A stretch of 5,733 nucleotides of DNA, from positions 1 to 5,733 of the forward strand of contig JABDPH010000215.1 in assembly GCA_013042925.1 (NCBI GenBank), in the 5' to 3' direction. The DNA is from Eudoraea sp. GTDB lineage: Bacteria; Bacteroidota; Bacteroidia; Flavobacteriales; Flavobacteriaceae. Both the position numbers and the translations under genes were made by a program. Positions 1 to 5,225 of this stretch are shown one piece after another. The notes below the pieces were generated by a model. It did no database searches and was not told where the DNA came from. It worked only from the letters and a program-made list of their open reading frames with translations. How positions within the stretch are numbered: the stretch's first letter is position 1; the number at the start of each line of letters is the position of its first letter.

Positions 1-801
1 GTATTTAGCAAAACCTTCAATAGAATTATCACAAATTCCCTATTATTTATTGACGTTCTTACTTTTAAATATTATTTGATAGGAGGTAAAAATATTAGGG
101 AGCATGCACAAACCCTGGAATACTTAACCATAAATGTTACTTCGCATGCATTAAACTCCAAAGAAAAAAATAAAACTGATGAACGTTTAGCTCATCTTTT
201 TACTTCTTCGATGACATTTATTGATGGTGAAAAACAAAAATTTGACGGATCTTATAGAGATCAACTAGTAAATAACCCGGCCATCTGGGAAAATCAGTAT
301 TTTCTGGATGTGGCATGTCTTACTGTTTGGGAAGACAAAACGCTCGAATATCAGGAATCCGAATTTATCTTTGGTATTGGTAAAGATCTTGGCTTCGAGA
401 GAAAGGAGATTTCCCGTTCACTTGAAGAAATTACCTCTTTTTTTGAAAAAAATTCTTCAAATATTCCTTTTTTGAAAGATCCGAACATGGCTATTCAGTT
501 TTATGATAGCATGGCCAAAGTAGTTAATAAACTTATTTTAAGAAATAGTAAAAGACTTCTTAAGGAGCTTACCGAGAGTAAAGAATTGATGCAGCTGCTA
601 ACCAAATCTACGGTTAAAGACCTCAGTCCGGAAGAGAAGAAAAAAGTTCAGAATCAGCTAATAGACATTTTTAAAAGCATTCCTTCTCTGGCTATTTTTT
701 TATTACCAGGAGGGGCAGTTTTATTACCAATTTTTATTAAATTGATACCTAAATTACTGCCTTCCGCTTTTGATGACAACAGGGTGGAAAAAAAGTCCTA
801 A
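1..801 (+). CDS. LETM1-related protein, 3' part (5' end outside window)
   Basis: The reading frame is open from base 1 to the TAA at 799-801, giving 266 visible codons. The 25 codons before the TTG at 76 continue without a stop and look like coding sequence, so the gene starts left of the window and that TTG is an ordinary leucine codon. The C-terminus (about 634-780) has the hallmark of LETM1-like proteins: a charged segment with LSPEEKKK, then IPSLAIFLLPGG and a hydrophobic stretch ending KLIPKLLPSAF. In mitochondrial LETM1 the equivalent region belongs to a membrane protein of ion homeostasis. Flavobacteria carry a soluble-looking relative of about 400 residues, which I recall being named a LETM1-related biofilm-associated protein. 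The rest of the visible part is mostly charged helix with no motif I know. Its biochemical role is not established. It converges with the LytTR regulator on the other strand and is probably unrelated to it. Confidence 0.8.
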   Translation, partial: VFSKTFNRIITNSLLFIDVLTFKYYLIGGKNIREHAQTLEYLTINVTSHALNSKEKNKTDERLAHLFTSSMTFIDGEKQKFDGSYRDQLVNNPAIWENQYFLDVACLTVWEDKTLEYQESEFIFGIGKDLGFERKEISRSLEEITSFFEKNSSNIPFLKDPNMAIQFYDSMAKVVNKLILRNSKRLLKELTESKELMQLLTKSTVKDLSPEEKKKVQNQLIDIFKSIPSLAIFLLPGGAVLLPIFIKLIPKLLPSAFDDNRVEKKS

Positions 802-803
802 AA

Positions 804-840
804 AGTAGTCAAAAAGCTACTATAAGAAAAATCTATAGTA
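804..840. terminator. Possible bidirectional terminator between convergent genes
   Basis: The 76-bp gap between two converging genes holds two overlapping short inverted repeats. Read on the minus strand, AGTAG/CTACT (804-808 with 817-821, 8-nt loop) runs straight into TTTTT, as expected for an intrinsic terminator ending the response-regulator transcript. Read on the plus strand, TACTATA/TATAGTA (818-824 with 834-840, 9-nt loop) lies downstream of the LETM1-related gene but lacks a clean T run. Both stems are short and AT-rich, so they are weak, and the two cannot form together. Position is the best support. Confidence 0.35.
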
Positions 841-877
841 ACACTTAAATTATTTTATATCAGGTTTTTAATTAGGT

Positions 878-1633
878 TTACTCCAACCATAACTTAAAAT
901 CCTTGACCCTTTCCCTGCTGACGATTATTTCCTGCTCATTATAACGGTTTAATTTGATTATTAGCCTGGAATTCGTATAAGAAATAATGTCTTTGATGTG
1001 GTTTATATTTATATAGAATTTTCTGCTGACTCTGAAGAATATTTGTGGTGATAATTCATTTTCCAGGTTTTCTAATGTAGTATCCAAAAGATAGTTTCTT
1101 CCTTCTGAAGTTGCGGCATAAGTGCCCTTATTTTCACTATAGAAACATTCAATTTCATCTGCATTAATAATTTTCAGATGCTGTCCCAATTTAATAGTGA
1201 ACCTTTTTTTGTACTCTCGTTCAAGTGGGTTTACCAGTAATTTTTTAATATCCTCAAAATCAAGACTTATTTGATTATGATCTGGTTTTAGGTTTTGATA
1301 TTTTTTAACAGCACTCTCCAGCTCTTCATCGTCAATTGGCTTAAGAAGATAATCTATACTGTTTAGTTTAAAAGCCTGAAGTGCATATTCATCATAGGCA
1401 GTTGTAAAAATAATGGCACTTTTCACTTCAACCACATCAAAAATTTCAAAGCACAAACCATCAGATAACTGAATATCAAGAAAGATAAGGTCAGGATGCT
1501 CATTTTTCTGGAACCACTCAACAGCTTCTTCTACGGAATGGAGCATGGTAGAAACTTCAACGTCAAGTTCATTAAGTAACCTGGCCAGACGGCGTGCAGC
1601 CGGTTTTTCATCTTCAATAATCAATACATTCAT
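878..1633 (-). CDS. LytTR-family response regulator (REC-LytTR)
   Basis: This 251-residue cytoplasmic protein is of the usual length for the AlgR/AgrA/LytR-type response regulators. The receiver domain (about 1-115) has the acidic pair E7-D8, phosphoacceptor D53 in LIFLDIQLSDG, the conserved threonine T78 in FTTAYDEYA and K98 in YLLKPID. A linker follows, then a LytTR DNA-binding domain (about 145-250) with the typical FFRVSRKFYININHI. ATG at 1631-1633 is the natural start, because the first beta strand MNVLIIEDE begins directly there. It lies 63 bp downstream of the last 2TM gene on the same strand, at the end of the block that begins with the histidine kinase, so that kinase is its expected phosphodonor. 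LytTR domains bind paired direct repeats of about 9 bp spaced about 12 bp apart; two such sites occur in this window (2792-2821 and 4498-4527). Positive autoregulation is therefore a reasonable inference. No key residue is missing. Confidence 0.93.
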   Translation of the reverse strand: MNVLIIEDEKPAARRLARLLNELDVEVSTMLHSVEEAVEWFQKNEHPDLIFLDIQLSDGLCFEIFDVVEVKSAIIFTTAYDEYALQAFKLNSIDYLLKPIDDEELESAVKKYQNLKPDHNQISLDFEDIKKLLVNPLEREYKKRFTIKLGQHLKIINADEIECFYSENKGTYAATSEGRNYLLDTTLENLENELSPQIFFRVSRKFYININHIKDIISYTNSRLIIKLNRYNEQEIIVSRERVKDFKLWLE

Positions 1634-1696
1634 GCCTATTCCCTAATTAATTCCATTTAGTTTCCAATTCTTGAGCAACATACCATTCTACTGACA

Positions 1697-2014
1697 CTAT
1701 TTGAATTTATCAGCTTCGCGTTTGTCTTTCTCAATATATTTCTGAATTTGCCGTTCTTCCCATTTCTTTCCAAACAGAGGATTAAAATTAAAAACATGTG
1801 CCCAATGAAAGAAAAGTCCAATTCCCCAGAAAATTATGGTAAAAAAAGTAGAGAATTTCCAGAAACTTTCCCCCTCAGCCATTGTCCTGATATAAATATT
1901 CACAAGAATGAATGAATTGATCAATATGTATACAGCCAAATGTATATAAAATCCTTTTATCGCATCTACCCTTTTCTTAGCCCTTTCGAGCTTATTTTGA
2001 TTATCAATATTCAC
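1697..2014 (-). CDS. Small 2TM-domain membrane protein (copy A), GTG start
   Basis: This is a 105-residue protein made of a single 2TM domain. A basic amphipathic N-terminal helix (RAKKRVDAIKGFY, residues 11-23) is followed by TM1 (about 24-42), a short loop with charged residues, TM2 (about 54-72), and a conserved tail with NPLFGKKWEE (78-87) and a charged helix. Both ends should face the cytoplasm. The start is GTG at 2012-2014: the only in-frame codons between it and the upstream TAA are ATA, AAA, TTA, GAT and AAA, and it places the conserved helix at the same depth as in the neighbouring copies. This is the most divergent copy: it has FWGIG where the others have GWGxG, and a longer loop. 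It keeps the histidine after TM2's glycines (H70). The domain's function is unknown. It sits 34 bp behind copy B and 63 bp before the response regulator, so co-transcription is likely. Confidence 0.85.
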   Translation of the reverse strand: MNIDNQNKLERAKKRVDAIKGFYIHLAVYILINSFILVNIYIRTMAEGESFWKFSTFFTIIFWGIGLFFHWAHVFNFNPLFGKKWEERQIQKYIEKDKREADKFK

Positions 2015-2048
2015 TTTATCTAATTTTATTTAATTACCTATATATAAT

Positions 2049-2351
2049 TTACTCCCATCTGTTTTGATGATCATCTTCCCGCATAATCTCTTTGATCTTG
2101 CGTTCTTCCCAATCCTTGCCAAAAAAAGGATTCAAATTAAAAACTCTGATTGCATGAAAAACTATTCCAATCCCCCATCCGAATGCAACCCATAAAAACC
2201 ACATATACCGCCACTCATCTGTCCAGTAATTAAGGATTGCCAAAAAAGAAATTACAATAATGTACGACATTAAGTTTCCATAAAATTTCTTTAAGCAATC
2301 CACGCGTTCTTTGGCCCTCAGGTACTTAGTTTCTTTGTTAAAATCTTCCAT
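2049..2351 (-). CDS. Small 2TM-domain membrane protein (copy B)
   Basis: This 100-residue single 2TM-domain protein shows the N-terminal helix with RAKERVDCLKKFY (12-24), TM1 (about 27-42), a loop rich in aromatic and charged residues, TM2 (about 50-68) containing GWGIG (58-62) and H66, then NPFFGKDWEERKIKE (74-88). It matches the kinase's C-terminal 2TM domain clearly, including RAKERV/KAKERV, FYGNL and the VISFL stretch of TM1. The ATG at 2349-2351 is the likely start. It follows copy C by 78 bp and precedes copy A by 34 bp on the same strand. I see no separate LytTR-type site or convincing promoter in the 78-bp gap. A role as a signalling partner in the membrane is inference from context; the domain has no known biochemical activity. 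Confidence 0.87.
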   Translation of the reverse strand: MEDFNKETKYLRAKERVDCLKKFYGNLMSYIIVISFLAILNYWTDEWRYMWFLWVAFGWGIGIVFHAIRVFNLNPFFGKDWEERKIKEIMREDDHQNRWE

Positions 2352-2429
2352 GATATGTTTTGTTAATGGTTATGTTGTTTAAAAATGTCCCTGCTTCTAG
2401 TAATTTCAGGAATCTATTTAATGAAGAGT

Positions 2430-2711
2430 TTAAAAACCTTCTTTATTCAATAATTCTTGTATTTTTTTTCGCTCCCATTCTTTGCCCCACAAAGGATTAA
2501 TTCCATGGGCAGCCATCCCCGTTACAACCAAGCCAAATCCCCAGCCAAGTGCAGGAAAAATGGCCCATGGGAAGCTTGTGGTCTGATAATTTATCCATAT
2601 TAGAATTGGGATAATTATGAAGTATAAAATAATACTTACATAAAATTCTTTAATAGCCTTTACTTGTTCACTTGCCCTTATGTAACTGGCTTCTCTTCTG
2701 TTGTATTCCAT
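2430..2711 (-). CDS. Small 2TM-domain membrane protein (copy C), near-duplicate of the kinase tail
   Basis: This 93-residue protein is a single 2TM domain: helix RASEQVKAIKEFY (12-24), TM1 (about 25-42), TM2 (about 48-66) with FPWAIFPALGWGFGL (47-61), and tail NPLWGKEWERKKIQEL (72-87). By my hand count about 33 of its last 48 residues are identical to the last 48 of the neighbouring histidine kinase, far closer than copies A and B, which suggests a recent duplication of the kinase's 2TM module or the reverse. One conserved position differs: the histidine after the glycines of TM2 (H414 in the kinase, H70 and H66 in copies A and B) is T64 here. It is the first gene after the kinase, 135 bp downstream, and that gap carries its own candidate LytTR operator and -7 box. 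It is therefore probably the first gene of a second, regulated transcript. Confidence 0.88.
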   Translation of the reverse strand: MEYNRREASYIRASEQVKAIKEFYVSIILYFIIIPILIWINYQTTSFPWAIFPALGWGFGLVVTGMAAHGINPLWGKEWERKKIQELLNKEGF

Positions 2712-2750
2712 GATTTTATATCGTTATTTATTCTAATATTAATTACAATT

Positions 2751-2758
2751 CAAAATTC
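2751..2758 (-). promoter_or_regulatory. Candidate -7 element for the 2TM-2TM-2TM-regulator transcript
   Basis: On the minus strand this reads GAATTTTG, 7 of 8 matches to the Bacteroidota -7 consensus TAnnTTTG. No -33 TTG lies at the expected distance, as in an activator-dependent promoter. It begins 42 nt downstream of the first base of the ACAGTTCAG repeat, exactly as in the matching promoter at 4457-4464. Transcription would start near 2744, leaving a leader of about 33 nt. Confidence 0.5.
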
Positions 2759-2791
2759 CGAAATGTTAGTCAACCCACTAAATATTAGTTC

Positions 2792-2821
2792 CTGAACTGT
2801 AAAATTAAACAGATGAATTGT
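2792..2821 (-). promoter_or_regulatory. Candidate LytTR operator 1 (two 9-bp direct repeats)
   Basis: On the minus strand ACAATTCAT (2813-2821) and ACAGTTCAG (2792-2800) form a direct repeat, 7 of 9 identical, with a 12-nt spacer and a 21-bp period that puts both halves on the same face of the helix. ACAGTTCAG fits every position of the LytTR-binding consensus [TA][AC][CA]GTTN[AG][TG] known for the AlgR/AgrA/LytR family. The other half has ATT for GTT and fits otherwise. The likely ligand is the LytTR regulator encoded at 878-1633. The site sits 80 bp before the first 2TM gene. Confidence 0.62.
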
Positions 2822-2846
2822 AACTTTAAATAAGCCGATTCCCTTA

Positions 2847-4178
2847 CTAAAACTTATCTTTATCCATTAATTCTTTTATCTTCTTTTCCTCCCAGTTCTT
2901 GCCCCATAAAGGATTGTAACCAAAAGCCTCCATGCCATGTATTAAAAGCCCAAAACCCCATCCCATAGCTGGAAAGATGGCCCATGGAAAATTTGTTGAC
3001 TTTAAATTTAACCAAACTAAAAAAGAGATTACAATGCAATAAGCAATGAGATTTCCATAGAAACCTTTTATTTCATTGACTCGTTCTTTGGCTTTTTGAT
3101 ATCTCTTGTCGCTAATATAGATTTGTTGTGATTCTTTCGTACTAACCATCTTCGTAAGCATAGGCAATGAAATTTTGAAATCCTTCGGAGTCTTTGATAT
3201 CTGAACTTCTCTATCTGAGAGGATACTATACCGCTGTTGAATGTTCCTGAGACCCACTCCACTACTCTTCCTGACCACCTGCTTCTCCTGCAAATTATTC
3301 TGAATGACAAGTGAGCCGCCTTCTTCGAAAACCTTAATATGCAAAGGCCTTGTACTTGTAACTACATTGTGTTTAACCGCATTTTCCAGCAAAAGTTGCA
3401 AGGATAATGGGACAATCTTAGCTTCAGGATTACTGCACCTTTCAGGAATATCAAAGACAATGCTGTCTTCAAATCTCATTTTTAGTAATCGGATATATGT
3501 TTTTGCAAACTGAAGCTCCTCATCAACGGTTACGAGATCTTTATTTTTTTGTTCCAGAACATATCGGTATACTTTAGAAAGTGAAGTAGTAAATTTTTGA
3601 GCCTGATCGGCATCCTCCTCAATTAAACTGGTTAGAACATTAAGACTATTAAACAAAAAATGAGGATCCAGCTGATTTTTTAAAGCATCAAACTTAGCGG
3701 AAGCCGTACCGGCAATTATCTTTTGCTCCTTGACTTTTTTATCCTGCAAAGCCCTGTAAAAGTAAAGTGCATGAAAAAAAATGGAGACAACAATGGTAAT
3801 TATTAGTGCTATCAAGTAATATATGGTCCTTTCACCGGCAAGGAACTCCTCCCAATTGGCTCCCTCAAATCCCATCCGAATCAATATTCGTATCCAAAGA
3901 ATACCAACCATAGTTAAAAAAACACCACCAACAGCCCCTATGACCAATCTGTACCTGCTGTACTTTTTCCATACAACACGCCTATTTAAATAGACAAAAA
4001 AAGAACTGTTAATAAGTGTGAGTACTACAGAATAAAGCAGGGTATAACCAACGCCTGTAAAAAATTCTTTATTAAATTGAACAGAGCCATTGGCAAAGAA
4101 TTCAACACTAAGAAAGATAACTGACAGGACTAATCCTACCAATATTCCTACCATGAATGTCTTAAACAGATATCGCAT
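2847..4178 (-). CDS. LytS-type sensor histidine kinase with C-terminal 2TM domain
   Basis: This 443-residue inner-membrane protein is about 90 residues longer than usual for the family because of a C-terminal addition. Four N-terminal membrane segments (about 8-29, 41-64, 77-101, 118-141) lead into a short coiled stretch and the His_kinase core: phosphoacceptor H173 in NQLDPHFLFNSLN, N-box LLLENAVKHN (262-271) and glycine loop SSGVGLRNIQQRY (305-317). After the kinase domain ends (about 340), a linker joins a complete 2TM domain (358-443) with KAKERVNEIKGFYGNL, GWGFG (406-410), H414 and NPLWGKNWEEKKI (422-434). That gives six predicted membrane segments, with the kinase core in a cytoplasmic loop. 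No periplasmic sensor domain is visible, so the signal is probably sensed in the membrane or passed by a partner. The ATG at 4176-4178 is preceded by TAAGG and lies 11 nt after the stop of a 79-codon ORF. The partner regulator is probably 878-1633. Confidence 0.93.
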   Translation of the reverse strand: MRYLFKTFMVGILVGLVLSVIFLSVEFFANGSVQFNKEFFTGVGYTLLYSVVLTLINSSFFVYLNRRVVWKKYSRYRLVIGAVGGVFLTMVGILWIRILIRMGFEGANWEEFLAGERTIYYLIALIITIVVSIFFHALYFYRALQDKKVKEQKIIAGTASAKFDALKNQLDPHFLFNSLNVLTSLIEEDADQAQKFTTSLSKVYRYVLEQKNKDLVTVDEELQFAKTYIRLLKMRFEDSIVFDIPERCSNPEAKIVPLSLQLLLENAVKHNVVTSTRPLHIKVFEEGGSLVIQNNLQEKQVVRKSSGVGLRNIQQRYSILSDREVQISKTPKDFKISLPMLTKMVSTKESQQIYISDKRYQKAKERVNEIKGFYGNLIAYCIVISFLVWLNLKSTNFPWAIFPAMGWGFGLLIHGMEAFGYNPLWGKNWEEKKIKELMDKDKF

Positions 4179-4189
4179 AATTTTTAACC

Positions 4190-4429
4190 TTAATGTTCGC
4201 TATTTAACTTCTTTTCCCGGCAATTAATGAAATTCATAGTTACTTTTTCCTTTCCTCTATTAGTATAATACGGGCCTTCAGGTTTAAAGTTAGCAAAAAG
4301 TTCCATTGACCGAGACAAGTCTTTGTAATAAGGAGCTATCTCTTCCAATGTATTGCGTTGAATCCATTTCCCATTCAGCCTTAGACAAGCTAATCTGCGA
4401 TAATTGGGGCCGGAGCCAGGTCTATTCAT
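4190..4429 (-). CDS. Unknown 79-residue protein upstream of the kinase
   Basis: I do not recognise this protein. It is basic and hydrophilic, with no signal peptide or membrane segment. It begins MNRPGSGPNYRRLACL, has a middle rich in aromatic and charged residues (KWIQRN, APYYKDLSRSM, EGPYYTN) and ends in a lysine-rich tail. Codon use resembles that of its neighbours. Two points of context favour a real gene. It starts about 20 nt after the start point predicted from the candidate -7 box at 4457-4464, and it ends 11 nt before the kinase ATG, as in a translationally coupled pair. If it were not translated, the kinase would have an untranslated leader of about 270 nt. It may be a true small partner of the kinase, a leader peptide or a remnant of a longer gene; the sequence does not decide. 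Confidence 0.5.
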   Translation of the reverse strand: MNRPGSGPNYRRLACLRLNGKWIQRNTLEEIAPYYKDLSRSMELFANFKPEGPYYTNRGKEKVTMNFINCREKKLNSEH

Positions 4430-4456
4430 TTAATTGAGCCTTATATTTTAATGGTT

Positions 4457-4464
4457 CAAAAGTG
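4457..4464 (-). promoter_or_regulatory. Candidate -7 element for the kinase transcript
   Basis: On the minus strand this reads CACTTTTG, 7 of 8 matches to TAnnTTTG, with only the first T changed, as in its twin at 2751-2758. There is no -33 TTG at the usual spacing. It begins 42 nt downstream of the first base of ACAGTTCGG in operator 2. Predicted start of transcription is near 4450, about 20 nt before the 79-codon ORF. Confidence 0.5.
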
Positions 4465-4497
4465 CCCCAAAAAAGCCGATCTATTAAAAAAGACTTA

Positions 4498-4527
4498 CCG
4501 AACTGTAGTTTTAGAATGACTAATTGT
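4498..4527 (-). promoter_or_regulatory. Candidate LytTR operator 2 (two 9-bp direct repeats)
   Basis: On the minus strand ACAATTAGT (4519-4527) and ACAGTTCGG (4498-4506) repeat with a 12-nt spacer, the same layout as operator 1. Aligned without gaps over 34 nt, the two sites agree at 23 positions by my count, including TTACAATT and TACAGTTC. ACAGTTCGG fully fits the LytTR consensus. A further look-alike, ATAGATCGG, lies 22 bp downstream at 4476-4484 and may be a weak third half-site nearer the polymerase. The site lies in the divergent gap, 41 bp from the paiB-like start on the other strand, so that gene could be affected as well. Confidence 0.62.
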
Positions 4528-4568
4528 AAATTAGCTTCACCTGCGACCAGGAATATTAGCACAAAACC

Positions 4569-5192
4569 ATGTATATACCACAGCTTTATCAAAATGAAGA
4601 CCTTAAAGAGGTTAGGGAATTCATTATAAATAATTCTTTTGGAATTTTAATAAATCAAATAGACGGTAAACCCTGGGCAACGCATATCCCCTTGGAATTA
4701 GACAAGGATAGTAATGGCAAGGATATCCTTTACGGCCATATTGCTAAAGCCAACCCACAATGGAAATATTTTGACGAGAGCACTACAGTACTATGTATTT
4801 TTAACGGTCCTCACAGTTATGTTTCTTCGTCCTGGTACAAAGAGGAAGAAGTTCCAACCTGGAACTATATTGCCGTGCACATATATGGCAAATTAAAAAT
4901 ACAGGATGAGCTAGCGCTTATGGCTTCGCTAAATAAACTGGTAGACAAATATGAACGGCAATCAGAAAATCCGGTCTCTCTTAATAATATGTCGAAGAAT
5001 ACGCTCAGGCAAGTAAAAGGTGTTGTTGGCTTTGAAATTGAAATAAAGGAAATACAGGCAGCATATAAGCTATCGCAAGGGCGCGAACAAGATCATTCCA
5101 GAATAATTGATGAACTAAAAAAAAAGGATACCTCCGGTGGGAACGCTATAGCTGGAGCCATGAATAAACAAGTGAAGAAAACACCTGAATAA
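4569..5192 (+). CDS. PaiB-family FMN-binding protein (putative negative transcriptional regulator)
   Basis: This 207-residue protein is close to the usual length of the PaiB family (FMN_bind_2). It has the split-barrel flavin-binding fold signature: MYIPQLYQ at the start, FGILINQIDGKPWATHIPL (24-42), LYGHIAKANPQW (54-65), then GPHSYVSSSWY (80-90) and VPTWNYIAVHIYG (95-107), and the late YKLSQGRE (166-173). Bacillus subtilis PaiB is linked to repression of sporulation and degradative-enzyme genes, and relatives bind FMN or haem. In Bacteroidota these proteins may be enzymes or stress proteins rather than repressors; no DNA-binding domain is visible here. The ATG at 4569 starts directly at the conserved N-terminus. 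It is transcribed away from the kinase block, with 139 bp between the two starts, and converges with the partial regulator 33 bp downstream. I found no convincing promoter of its own. A functional link with the kinase block is not shown. Confidence 0.9.
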   Translation: MYIPQLYQNEDLKEVREFIINNSFGILINQIDGKPWATHIPLELDKDSNGKDILYGHIAKANPQWKYFDESTTVLCIFNGPHSYVSSSWYKEEEVPTWNYIAVHIYGKLKIQDELALMASLNKLVDKYERQSENPVSLNNMSKNTLRQVKGVVGFEIEIKEIQAAYKLSQGREQDHSRIIDELKKKDTSGGNAIAGAMNKQVKKTPE

Positions 5193-5225
5193 GTAAATAA
5201 AAGGTAGAAGAAAGGTTTTTAACTG

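Noticed and set aside
76..87. TTG start at 76, and the AGGAGG at 81-86 as a ribosome binding site
   Set aside because: The frame is open upstream to the window edge, AGGAGG falls inside the coding region with no suitable start after it, and Bacteroidota rarely rely on such sites.
2761..2789. Direct repeat ACTAATATTT / ACTAACATTT on the minus strand with a 19-bp period as a second operator
   Set aside because: It does not fit the LytTR consensus, has no counterpart in the kinase promoter, and is AT-rich enough to arise by chance.
3068..3310. 80-codon minus-strand open frame inside the kinase gene
   Set aside because: It overlaps the kinase domain end and 2TM linker in another frame; its protein is arginine-rich and resembles no family.
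3304..3513. 69-codon plus-strand open frame opposite the kinase gene
   Set aside because: It is antisense to the conserved ATP-binding region of the kinase, and its protein has no recognisable features.
4506..4513. TAGTTTTA as a -7 box for the paiB-like gene
   Set aside because: It is one mismatch from TAnnTTTG, but no -33 TTG lies upstream and it overlaps operator 2, so the match is probably incidental.
4714..4896. 60-codon open frame within the paiB-like gene
   Set aside because: It overlaps the conserved core of the flavin-binding protein in a shifted frame; it is a shadow.
5193..5225. Terminator between the convergent paiB-like gene and the second regulator
   Set aside because: The 33-bp gap has a repeated AAAGGT and a T run but no inverted repeat able to form a stem.
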